Positions 30,263-43,300 of a DNA stretch of 64,000 nucleotides are shown here, in pieces. The DNA is from Bacteroidota bacterium (GTDB lineage: Bacteria; Bacteroidota; Bacteroidia; AKYH767-A; OLB10). The number at the start of each line of letters is the position of its first letter. Within the stretch, counting starts at the first letter, position 1. The stretch covers positions 315,996 through 379,995 of the forward strand of contig JADKFV010000003.1 of NCBI GenBank assembly GCA_016717325.1, in the 5' to 3' direction. A program made the translations under genes and the position numbers. Below the pieces are notes generated by a model. That model did not search any database and had not been told where the DNA came from. It worked only from the letters and a program-made list of their open reading frames with translations.

Positions 30263-30699
30263 TAAGATAGAAGATAATGCCTTTTTTTAAACTGAACATT
30301 TGCACCCCATTTTTTTAAATAACTATTTTATAAGCAGGAACAAGCGTTATGAATTTTATTTTTGAATGAAGGCCATTTTGAATTGAGATTTGCGATGTCG
30401 CCATGTTTTATTTATCAACATTTTTTTCGATGGTATAATTCAGGTTTCTTTTTTTTGAAAATGAACTCTGCTCGATATACGGTTATTGTTTTTTTAGACG
30501 GCTGTGTTTCTTGAGCATAAGAGTAACTACAGTGTGTTGCACAGCAATAACTTTTTTTAATACAATTGTTTTTTGAGATTAAAACAGCACTTAAATCCGT
30601 TAATAATAGCATGACAATTTGTTAATAATTCGAATCAAAATAGGACTTGTAAATTCAATACTTTTGCCGCATATTTGAAACATATTTAATTCCTCTTAA
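30263..30699 (+). promoter_or_regulatory. Gene-free region with a TAnnTTTG promoter box at 30659-30666
   Basis: 437 bp, AT-rich, no gene. TACTTTTG at 30659-30666 is a perfect match to the Bacteroidota -7 consensus TAnnTTTG, 33 bp before the ATG of the next gene. The -33 element is poor (CAAA at the expected place). Nothing else in the region is recognisable. Confidence 0.42.
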
Positions 30700-33600
30700 A
30701 TGAATTCATGCATTCGCGGTTTGTTCACATTTTTTTTGATAGCATTTTCGCTTCATGTTTTCAGTCAATCTAATCCTACCTCAACTTATAATCTTAGCGC
30801 AGCTGCCTATACATTGACAGCCTGGCCCACAACAAGCCCTGCTGGCAGCTATCCTAACAGCATGATTTTTCATACACACACCGGCTCTGTTGATCCATTG
30901 CTTGCTACAGCCGCTACCGGAGATTATACAGGTGTTTATAATGGGGCTCTAAATGCTAGAATTAATGGGCATGCCACCAATGGTATTTTGTTTTTTAATT
31001 CGGGTACAGGAAATTATTTGGGCGCGGCCGTGCTTTCGCTTAATACTGTAAGTTGTACAAATATAAATGTTGATTGGGTTGGGCGTACACAAGTCACAGG
31101 TACTCGCAACTATTCCATCAGGCTTCAATATAGAATAGGAAATGTAGGTGCTTTTGTTGATGTGCCGGGTGGGCCTTGGGAATATTTATCAAACGCTGTA
31201 TTAAATCACTCTGCTACCGTTTCTTGTAATTTATCTACACTCACCTCCAATGCAGTTGATAATCAGGCTGAAGTTCAAATTCGATGGAAATATTTTTATT
31301 ATGGAGCACTTACCGGCACGCGCCCTCAACTTGCTTTGGATGATATAAATATTACCCGCTCGGTATCACTTGTAAATACAATTGCAACCGGAGTTGTAGC
31401 CGGCTCACCATTTTGTGTTACCAGTACTGCAGGCGTATCTGTGAGTGTTCCTTTCAGTTATGGCCCCGGGGCGGCATTTATTTCAGGGTCTACCGTTTTT
31501 ACTGCGGAATTGTCAAATTCAGCAGGTGTGTTTTCGAGTCCAACTGCCATCGGTACCATTGTTTCGAATGCAAGTGGAACACAAACCATAGCAGCCACAT
31601 TGCCTGCAGGAACAAGTACAGGTAATGCATATCGTATACGTGTAATATCGGATGTGCCTGCAGTTGTAGGTTCTGCCAACCCTGCCAATCTTACTATTAA
31701 TCTTTCACCTGTTGATGTTACCGGAGAAACCATTGCACCGGCAAACAATCAAGTGGGTGTTTCGTGGGTAAATCCTACAAGTTGCTTCAACGAAATTATG
31801 ATAGTAGCGCGTGCCGGTGGTTCGGTGGTGGGCACTCCAGTAGGAAATGGAAGTGCATACACGGCAAACCCTTTATTTAGCCTAGGAACAGCCTTTGGCG
31901 GTGGGTTTGTGGTTTACAAAGGTGCCGGTACAGGTTCTACAACCTTTGGCCTTGCCAATGGTACAAATTATTGCTTCAAAATTTTTGTGCGCTATGGTAC
32001 AAATTGGTCACCCGGAGTAGAAATATGTGCCACACCAAATAACGGAACAATTTTTAAACGTGGCGATTTTGCCATTGTGGGTGTAAATGCAAATAACTCC
32101 TGCAGTTCATCAACCGAAGATGAAATAAGTTTTGTTTGCTTTCAAGATATTATTAATAATACCAGTTTGGATATGACTGATAATGGATGGGAAAGTGTGT
32201 TGCTAAATAAATGGGGTACGGCTGAAGGTTTTGTAAGAGCTACCCGCAGTGGAGGCACAATTTTAGCCGGTACCGTAATCACATTTAGATTTGTAGGTGC
32301 GAGCTATGTTGCGGTTGCGCCCGATGCCAACTGGTCCTTCGCAAGCCTTACGCCAACCAATGTGTCATTTCCTTTTCCACAGTTAAATTTGAATTCGAGT
32401 GGCGATCAAATATACTTTATGCAGGGTGGTGTTTGGGGAATCCCGGCACAAACAGTGCATCGGGCGATGCAACATACACTGGCGGGCTTGTTTTGTTTGG
32501 TTTCAATTCAACTACTGCTTGGGTAAATTTACAAAACAGCACCTCCCATTCGGGGTTATATCCGGGGTTAGAGTGCTACGGTATTGCAGCCTTAACATCT
32601 CAAACAAATTATTTTAAATATACCGGCAGTTTGGCCATTAAAACGCAACGCAATTGGATAGACTTTATCAACTCCGCAGCAAATTGGTCAACATATTCCA
32701 CATGTACATTATACAATGCAGGAGTGCCCATTTATCCGTCCGGTGTTTTTTTGCCGGTTACACCCGGAGGGTTTCGCAAAGGGTATTGGACAGGTTCCAA
32801 AACCGACCGCTGGCATACTTTAATATACTTGGTAGCGAAACTGAACGGTGCCGGTAGTACTGCAAAAAAATAAATATTCTTGGCAATCTGTCCATTTCTG
32901 GAGGCGAACTCGATTTCGATGATTTTAATGGTGGGGTGCTCGATGGCGAAATTTATTTGAAAGGTAATTGGTCAAATACCAACGATGCTTTTTTCAAAGA
33001 AGGAAACAGTAAGGTTTATTTTCAGGGCACTACTTTACAAACATTAAATACTCCTACCAAAGAATCCTTTTATCAGGTTTCATTAAACAATGCGTTAGGT
33101 CTTGATATTTCTACCAAAATGGAAATAAATAATCAACTCACTTTTGTAAACGGCAAAATTTCGACTAGTAGCAACGAAGTGCATATCAATAGTGTGGGTC
33201 CAAGTTTTATTTCGGGCCATGGCTTAACAAGATATGTGAATGGAAACTTGCGCAGAAATATTCAGCCGGGAGGCACCTACGATTTTCCGGTGGGTACCGC
33301 TACTCAATATGAACTCACAACTATACAATTTAATTCGGCATCGGGTTTAAGTAGTTTGCTTGTCGATTTCAAATCGCCACATTCCGGCACCTTTCCCGAT
33401 TCTTCCATTTGCTTTATCAATGCGCACTCCACTAACGACATGTTGAATTACGGATACGGACAGCAACACCTGATAATCCTCTTGCCACTGTAAGCTATAA
33501 TATTACTTTGAACGAACGCGGTCATACCAATAGTGTAACACCTGCTTCGCGATATGGAATAATAAAGCGTGTAAATAGTTTTATCGATTGGGACGGAAGT

Positions 33601-34263
33601 CAGGGCATTCACAACAATGCAACGCAATCAGAATCGGGAGGTACTGCAACTGCTTATCGCTCATCGGTGGCGGCCTTCAGCGACTTTGCCATTGGCTTCA
33701 ATCATACACTTGCTATACCTCTGCCCATAGTATTGTTGAGTTTCGATGCTGCGCGATTGAATAATAATGTGATTGCTAAATGGCAAATAAGCAACACGGA
33801 TGATTGTTTGGAAATGATTCTGGAACGCAGCAATAATGGAATAGATTTTTATCCATTGAGTAATGTGAGTTGTGAAATAAACACTATCAATTATTCTTTC
33901 ATTGATACAAAACCACTACCGGGAAATAATTTTTATCGCCTGCAAATGGTAGACCTTGAAGGAAAAATTAATTACAGCAATATTGAAAAAGTTGTGTTCA
34001 ATAAATCATACACAACCGACTTTACAGTCAATGTTTATATGAATGCAAATAATGATTTGCAATTTGTTTATGATGAGAATGAATTGACGCTGGTAAATAT
34101 TTTTGACAGCAAAGGGTCGCTTTTATACAGTCAAAATATTCAGCTTAATAAAGGTGATAATATATTGAGCAATTTTAACTCCGATAAATTTGGAAAAGGA
34201 GTTTATCTTATCCGATTTTATTCAGATAAAAGAAATGTTGCGGCAAAGTTTGAATTAAAATAG
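30700..34263 (+). CDS. Large multidomain T9SS-exported protein; three frame breaks
   Basis: 1188 residues after correction. The signal peptide (NSCIRGLFTFFLIAFSLHVF, then SQS) is followed by a beta-rich domain with ALDDINITR (about 35-225), a fibronectin-like domain (VSWVNPTSCFNEIMIV), a domain starting GDFAIVG with LDMTDNGW (from about residue 455), a segment FRKGYWTGSKTDRW, and a region LSISGGELDFDD...FFKEGNSKVYFQG that recurs in Bacteroidota exoproteins. It ends with LPIVLLSFDAARLNNNV, the usual pre-CTD strand, and a sorting domain (to KFELK). Breaks: one base missing near 32436-32441, one A missing at 32864-32870 and one T missing near 33456 (restoring NYGYWTATPDNP). The region around 32810-32880 looks shorter than usual and may hide a further error. 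Role unknown; probably surface or matrix. Confidence 0.72.
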
Positions 34264-34384
34264 TGTTCTCTTTGTCTTTAGTCTTTTCGATTAAAATTTT
34301 TTGTTCCGCTTTTCGGAATAATTAATTTACTTCTTGATTTTAAATTCCCTTTAGTAAAAATGTATTTTATAAATTTCAAATAAA

Positions 34385-37300
34385 ATGAGTGCAAAACTAA
34401 CTTTAAAAAAATCCATTTCATTATGCAGTATGGCGTTCATTACTGCAGTTATGGTATTGTGTTTCATGGGCGCAAATGCTCAAAGCAAAGTAAAAGAAAC
34501 AAATAAACGAGGTACCAAAAAGGTGGATGCGAAATCGGAGCGGATGCGAGAAAGAGAAGAGGAAGAAAGAGAAGAGAAGGAAAAAGATGGACCAGCACAG
34601 ATTCTGGAGCGCGACATTATGATGATGAAAGATCCTGCTTTAGGATATGTGCCAACCGAAAGATTATTGGATGCAAAAAAATACAAAGACCATTTAATGC
34701 AACAAGCTTTTGCTCCAATAGGTGGAGTATCATGGAAAGAGCAAGGTCCTATTAATCAGGGTGGTCGCTCACGTGCCATTATGGTTGACCCCAATGATGG
34801 CACAGGCAATACCGTATGGGCAGGTAGTGTTGGTGGTGGATTATGGAAAACTACCAATATAAATTCCGCCACTCCCAACTGGACTCCGGTAAATGATTTG
34901 GCAAGTAATCTGGCTGTTACATCTATCGCTTACGATCCTTCAAACCCATTGATAATGTATTTTGCTACTGGTGAGGGCTATAATAACTCTGATGCCATTC
35001 GTGGCCTTGGTGTATGGAAAAGTACCGATGGCGGTGCTATCTGGGCACAATTGGCTTCCACAAATATTGGTACATTTAACTTCTGCCAGAAAGTTGTTGT
35101 CAATAGTACAGGAATTGTTTTAGTTGCAACTGCATCGGGTGGTTTGCAACGCTCTTCAAATGGCGGTACAACATGGACCAAAGTATTAGGCACCGGCCTT
35201 GGTATTACAGGTGCGGCAAGTAATTTTTGTTATGACGTAGACATTGCTGCTAATGGCGATGTGTACGCTACACTAGATGGCTCGGTGCATAAATCTACAA
35301 ATGCCGGAGTGACATTTGCTGCTGCCCAAACGCTTGGAATTACCGCAAGCCGCATTGAATTAGCCTGTGCCCCAAGTGACGCAAACTATGTATATGCACT
35401 GGTTGAAAATGGTAATGTTGTAAATGGAATATTGCAAACAACAAATGGTGGAACTTCATGGACTTTAAGAACCGAACCTGCCGATGCTGATCCAGGTATT
35501 CCGGCCACTGATTTTTCGAGAGGGCAGGCATGGTATGATTTAACAATTGCAGTAGATCCTAATAATAGAGACAGACTTTTTGCCGGTGGTATAGATTTAT
35601 TTTTAAGTGCTGATGGCGCTGGCACATGGACTCAGGTTTCGCATTGGTATGGTGGTTTTGGATTCCAATATACTCATGCTGACCAGCATAATATTGTCTT
35701 TCAAAATGGAAGTTCAAGTGTTGCTTATTTTGTAAATGATGGTGGTGTTTTTCGCAGCACAAATGCGAATGTGGCTACACCAACAATTGATAACAGAGGC
35801 ACAAATTATCGTACCACACAATTCTATTCTTGCGCCATGCACCCAACAACACAAACGCCCTATTACTTGGCCGGTGCGCAGGATAACGGCACTCATCAAT
35901 TTAAACTGAGTGGTTTGCAAGCTACCACAGAAGTTACCGGAGGCGATGGTGCTTGGTGTCATATCGATCAAGACCAACCTCAGTTTCAATTTACACAATA
36001 TGTATTTAATGATTATTATCGTTCAAGTGATGGTGGAAGTACCTGGACTAATGTAACTTTCGGTGGTACGGGCCAATTTATTAACCCGACTGATTATGAT
36101 GATTTAAATAACAAAATGTATGCTGCAAATAACTCCAACCAATACCTTCGCTGGGATGATCCTCAAACAGGTGCAACCTTTGTAACTATTGCAGCGGCAG
36201 CGTTAAATGGACAGGTGTCTGCCGTAAAGGTTTCACCAAACACAGCAAACCGTGTTTTCTTTGGCTCGGTTAGCGGAAGAGTTATAATGGTTGATAATGC
36301 AAATACTGCTACACCAACAATAACTAATATAAGCACCGGTTTACCTGGTGGGGCTTATGTTTCTTGCGTGGAGGTTGAAACAGGAAATGATAACCACCTC
36401 TTAGCTACTTTTAGCAATTACGGTGTAAATAGTGTTTGGGAAAGTACAAATGGAGGCACAAGCTGGACATCGGTAGAAGGTAACCTGCCTGACATGCCAA
36501 TCCGTTGGGCTTTGTTTAATCCAAATAATAATGATCAGACAATCATTGCAACTGAACTTGGCGTGTGGAGTACCGATAACCTCAATGCTGGTGCCACCGT
36601 TTGGGGAGCATCAAATTCAGGCCTTGCAAATGTGAGAGTGGATATGTTACAGCTTCGCCAAAGCGATAAATTTGTTATTGCCGCTACACATGGCCGTGGT
36701 TTATACACATCAGATTTGTTTACTACACCAACTGCAATTTTTAGTTCTGATATTCAGCTTGCTTATATCAACAGCAGCATTCAATTTACAAATGAAAGCT
36801 ATCAGTCTACATCCTGGTCGTGGAATTTTGGCGATGGTTCACCGCTTTCTACAGCTGAGAATCCAAGCCACACCTATACCACAGCCGGTAAATTCAATGT
36901 AACGCTAACCATAAACGCTGGGGCTTCAACTTTAACCAAAACACAGTATATACAAATTCTGCCAAACCGAGGTACTCCTTATGTGGTTGCAACGGATGGT
37001 AGTACATTCGAAATAAATCCAGATGATTTTGGTTCGCAGGCTATACGTGGCGGAATCAATAAATGGGAACTCGGTGTTCCAACAAATTTTCTTACAACAG
37101 TAAATTCACCGGTTAATGTTTGGAAAACGGACCTTGATGCCGACTTGACTTCAGGTGATTATGCTTGTGTATTGCAAACACCTTCCTATAATTTTTCTTC
37201 AAGTGCAAGTGCTTACACTTTGCGTTTTAGAAGAAGTATGGAAATTGCTTTCTGCAACGGCCCATTTGCTGTGCAGTTGCAATACTCAACTGATAAAGGA

Positions 37301-40300
37301 CTTACCTGGACAAGGTTAGGTGTAAATGCCGACCCTGCTGCTACCAACTGGTATAACCGTGGTCCGGCAACAGGATGTCCGGTTGATGTAGCTGTTTTTG
37401 CTGACCAATATGGTTGGACACTAACAGCTAACAATACATTGTGTACTTATAATATAACAACAGGCGCACCTGCATTGGTAGGTCAATCGGATGTGACCTT
37501 CCGTTTCGTATTATCGGTTGAGCCAGGTTTTCCCGCTGGTGGCTATGCCGTAGATGGTTTTATGATAGACGATTTTGAAATTTTAGGACCGGTAAATTCT
37601 GCTATTGGCGGTGCAAGTATTACAACAACAGGAGTATTAATTCCATTTGTATCATGCCAGGGAAGTGTTTCTGCAGAGCAATCATTTACAGTTTCTGGTA
37701 CAGGCCTTACGGCAAATTTATTAGTTACACCACCAACTGGCTTCGAAGTATCGTTAACATCCGGAAGTGGATTTGCAAGTTCTTTATCTTTTACTCCTTC
37801 TTCCGGTTCAGTGCCCACCACCACAATTTTTGTCCGTTTGACTGCTGCTGCATCAGGAACTCCTTCCGGAAATATTGCATGCACATCAACAGGAGCTACT
37901 ACTCAAGATGTTGCTGTAAGTGGAACAGTGTATAATCCTACTTTAACAGTTAACGCTCAAACCAATGTTTCCTGCTTTGGCGGAACAAACGGAGCAGCAA
38001 GTGTAAACGCTGCAGCTGGCGGATTAGCACCATACTCGTATAACTGGACACCCGGAAACCCCGCAGGTGATGGAACAGTTTCGGTTACAGGATTAACAGC
38101 CGGTAGCTGGACTTGTACCGTTACCGATAACAATGGATGTACCTCAAGCATCAGCTTTATTATTACCGACCCAACAGTTATTGTTGCCAATTGTTCAGGA
38201 ACGAATGTGTCTTGTAACGGTGGTAACAACGGTTCTGCATCAGTATCAGCAAGTGGTGGTACAGGCACTTTAACTTATTTGTGGAATAATTCCAATACCA
38301 ATTCTTCAATAAGTGGATTAACGGCTGGTACGTATACTGTTACGGTTACCGATGCAAATGGTTGTACGCAAACTTGTGCTTACACTGTTACGCAACCCAC
38401 AACAATTGTTGCCAATTGTTCAGGTACAAATGTTTCTATAAATGGCGGAAGCGATGGAAGTGCTTCGGTTGCTGCAAGTGGTGGCACCGGAACTTTAACA
38501 TATCTGTGGAGCAATGCCAATACCAATTCAAGTATTACAGGCTTGATAGCAGGTACATATACGGTCACAGTTAAAGATGCCAACTTATGTACCGTTAGTT
38601 GCACATACACCGTTACCCAGCCAAGTGCTTTATCAATTACGTGTACTGGAACAAATAATCTGTGCTTCGGTGGAACCTCTGGCTCGGCATCGGTAACTGT
38701 GAATTCGGGCAATTCTCCATACACATATTCGTGGAGCAATTCTAATACAAACGCCTCTATTACCGGTTTGTCTGCAGGTACGTATACTGTTACTGTAACA
38801 GACGTAACACTGGCTACAGCAAGCTGTTCTTATACAGTAACTCAAGGTACAGCAATTACCCTAACAAATGCAGCAACAAATGCCACATCATGTGTAACCA
38901 ACAATGGAGCAATAAATTTATCAGTAAGTGGAAGTGTACCTTGTGGTGCAAATTCTAAAGGTTTATTAATTGCTAAAATATTTGCAAACCCAGCAGGAAC
39001 TGACTCAACTTTCGAGTTTATTCAATTGGTGGCAACTAAAAACATAGACTTCAGTGTAACGCCTTATACCGTATTCTTTTCAAATAATGGAGTTGCAACT
39101 GTAAATGGATGGAAAGCCGGGGCAGCAATTACATACGCCTTCGAGATAAATACAGGCACAGCATTGGCTGGAGGAATTTACTACGTTGGAGGCATTAATA
39201 TGGTTCCTTTGACAAATAGGTTAAGAGCCAAAAACTCTGCAACAACAGCTGGCGATGGTGGTATAGGTAATGCTTCAAATTCAGGCGTTCTTGGAAATGG
39301 AGGCACATCGGATGGTGTAGCTGTTTTGCCGGAACTGTTGCTTCAATAACTTCCACCACAATTCCTGTGGATGCGACATTTTTTGGCGCAAACCGTGCCA
39401 ATGCAATTGTTGGTGGAGGAGCAGGCGGGTATGAATTGCCTGTAAATGATTTTTTATCCAACAGGAGGTAAATTCAATGCTACTAGTTTCACATTTGGTA
39501 CTGATCCAGGGAATGATATTATTTTTAATACAAATGGCACTTACAATGCAACCACAAATGTCTTTACGACACCAAGGGCATTTACCTCAAACAATATTTC
39601 TTCGTTTGTTCCAACTGCGACAGGATTAACAGTTACCAACTTTGCTGCTTACACATATCTCTGGAGCAATGGAGCAACAACAGAAGATGTTACGGGTTTA
39701 TCGCCTGGAACGTATACTCTTACAGTTACCGACCGTAATGGTTGCACAGCTACCATGTCGCAAACTATTGTTGCACCGGCAGCCCCTACAGTAACTTGTT
39801 CATCAGCAAATAATACAAGTTGCACGGGAGCTAATGGTACAGCAAGTGCAACAACCAGTGCGGCATCACCAACATATGTTTGGAGTAATTCTGCTACAGC
39901 TGCTTCTATTACAGGATTGGCTGCTGCAACGTATACTGTAATTGTTACTGATGGAGTGACAGGTTGCACAGCATCCTGCACATCGGTGGTTGCAAATAGT
40001 ATTTTAAACCCAACGGCAACATGTTCATCCACAGATAACTCGAATTGTACACCGGCAAATGGAAGTGTTAGTGTTACAACAAGCGCTTCATCACCAACTT
40101 ATTCATGGAGCAATTCGGCTACTGCTGCAAGTGTATCGGCATTAGGTGCAGCTACATATACTGTTATGGTTACTGAAACCACAACCGGCTGTACAGTAAC
40201 TTGTTCGGCTACAGTGATTAACACAAGTGTAAGCATCACAGCATCATGCACGGCAGTAGATAATACAAGTTGCAGTACTCCAAATGGTAGTGCTTCAGTT

Positions 40301-43300
40301 ACTACTGCCGCTACATCGCCTACTTATGCCTGGAGTGGTGGTGGTACAACGGCTATAATTACCGGCTTGGCTGGCGGTACTTATACAGTGTTGGTGACCG
40401 ATGGTGTAACTGGTTGTACAGCAACTTGTGCAGCTTTTGTGGGCAGCTCAACAATAAACCCAACAGCTACATGTTCTTCTACAGACAATACAAATTGCAC
40501 AAGTGCAAATGGTAGTGCAAGTGTAACTACAAATGCAACCTCACCTTCTTACTCATGGAGTAATGGCAATTCCAATTCAAGTATTAGTGGACTGGCGGCT
40601 GGCACGTATACTGTTATAGTTACTGAAACCGGAACGGGTTGCACTGCAACCTGTGAAGCAGTTGTTGCAAATGCAACAGTGAATCCAACTTTAACATGCT
40701 CGTCAACAAACAATACAAGTTGTTTATCGCCCAATGGCTCAGCATCGGTTTCGGACAATGCCACTAGCCCAACATATTCATGGAGTAATAATGCAAGCAC
40801 AAATTCTATTTCGGGGCTTGGTGCCGGAACCTATACAGTGACCGTTACCGATGGTGTTACAGGATGTTCAGCATCGTGCACATCTGTTGTTAACAATGTG
40901 CAGTCAACACCTACTGCTACTTGCTCAGGTTCAGCAATTACTTGCAATGGCACCAACAATGGTACTGCAAACATTTTAGCAAATGGCGGTACTCCAACCT
41001 ATACTTATTTATGGAGTAATTCGAATACAAATTCTTCGATAAGTGGTTTAGCGGCCGGTACTTATACTGTTACTGTTACAGATGCCAACGGATGTACCGC
41101 GCAATGCAGCTATACTGTTACAACGCCTGCTGCTGTAGGTGCAGTATGCTCTTCTACCAATATCACTTGTTTTGGTTTAAATGATGGCACTAATTCGGTG
41201 AGTGCATCGGGTGGAACACCTCCTTACACTTACGCCTGGAATGGTGGAAGTACCAATGCAAGTAACACTGGCTTATCTGCAGGTACGTATACAGTTACAG
41301 TAACTGATGCCAACAGTTGTTTCGCAACTTGTTCGGTTACTATATCAGAACCACCATTAGTTTCAATAACAGTTTCGAACAACAGCCCCTTCTGTGCCGG
41401 AGGCGATTTAGCTTTCAGTGTTACACCTTCGGTTGGTGGTCTTTTATATTCATGGAGTGGGCCAAATGCATTTTCTTCTTCCTTGCAAAACCCGGTGTTG
41501 CTTGGTGCTATGTCAAATGCGTCAGGTACGTATACTGTTACCGCTACAGACTTAAGTGGATGTTCGGCCAGCGCAACTTCTATGGTATCAGTTTATTTCT
41601 CGCCCGCATTACCCATTGTTACCACACCGGTAAATTATTGTTTAAATAGCGTATCCACACCACTCACTGCAATTGGCGATAGTTTGAAATGGTACACAGA
41701 TTCAACTATTTCAACTCCGTTGTCAACTGCACCAACACCTTTAACGACAGTTGCAGGCCAGACATGCTATTTTGTTTCGGCATCTAAGTATACACCAAAC
41801 CCTGTGTCAAGTATTTCAGCTGGTGATATTGCCATTATTGGTAGACAGAATGGTGCAACAGATGCAGTGCAGTTTGTAACTTTGGTTGATATGCCGGCCG
41901 GCACAGTTATTTATTTTACAGATAATGGATGGACAGGCACAGGTTTTCGTGGCTCGTCTGCCACAGACGGAAATGGCTTTGAAGGATTGATTAAATTCAC
42001 ATCAAATGCCATTATCCCTGCCGGCAATGTAATTACATCAATTTCAACATCGCCAAGTTATACATGGGTAACATCGGGAGGAACAATACCGGGTACTTCA
42101 ACTCTCTGGGGAGGTGTTGACCTGGCCGCTGCCGGTGATCAGATTTATGCTTTCCGTTCCGATTCTGTGAATAACCCATTGTTCCATGCATCAGTTATTA
42201 CTCATCTTTTTGTTTGGGATGATACCAATCTTTTCGAAAATGCTACAACTTCAAATACAGGAAATATTCCCCCGGGCTTAACGCTGGGTACTACTGCTAT
42301 CACATTTAGTAACGCAACTACGGGTACTTCGAAAATGAATAATGATGGTACTGCCAGGTCAGCGGCACAATGGCTGGCATATAATGCCTTGGTATCTAAT
42401 TGGACTTTAACTACAGCAGTATTTCCTACAACCACTTTAAGCATGACTCCGGGTGGTACCGGAATAGGAAATACTTGCGAAACCGCCCGTGTAAAAATTT
42501 GTGTAAATGTAAATGCCCCAATCACCGTAACTGCGTCTTCTAATGCACCTATATGTGCAGGAGGCAATTTAAATTTATTTGCAACTAACGGAGCCAACAG
42601 CTATACCTGGTCGGGGCCAAATACTTTTGGGTCAACACTTCAAAACCCAACGATAACAGGAGTAACAACTGCAGCAACAGGAACGTATACAGTTACAGTT
42701 GTTGATGTAAACGGATGCACCAGCACTTCTCAGGTAGGTGTAGTAATAAATGCCACACCCGATTTGCAGCCTTTAGCACCGCTTGCAAATAATTGCCCAA
42801 CAACAACTGTTGACTTAACAGCAATTACATTGGTTGATAATAACGGAACAACAGGCACACTTTCATATTTTAAAGATGCAAATCTTACTATCTCAGAAAC
42901 AAATCCATCCGCAGTTGCAGTGAGTGGTATGTATTATATTGTAAAAACTACTACATCATCACCTGCCTGTACCGATGTTGATTCTGTTCAGGTTACCATA
43001 TCACCTTGTTTATGCACTCCACCTTCTATGGTTCCAAATACAACTCATGTGTCGTGTTTTGGTGGCAACAACGGTGCAATTGATATTGCAACATCGGGCG
43101 GTACTGCTCCGTATACTTATTTATGGAGTAATGGAAATACAAATGAAGATTTAACCGGGTTGACAGCCGGTACGTATACAGTTACGGTTACCGATGCACA
43201 ACCTTGTTCTACTCAATTAGTTGTTACAGTTAATCAACCGTCAGCAATAGTGCTTTCGAGCACACATACAAATGCATCGTGCTTCGGCTTATCCGATGGC

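Noticed and set aside
30415..30612. Minus-strand open frame in the 437-bp gap
   Set aside because: Low-complexity AT-rich translation with no domain and no start context; treated as non-coding.
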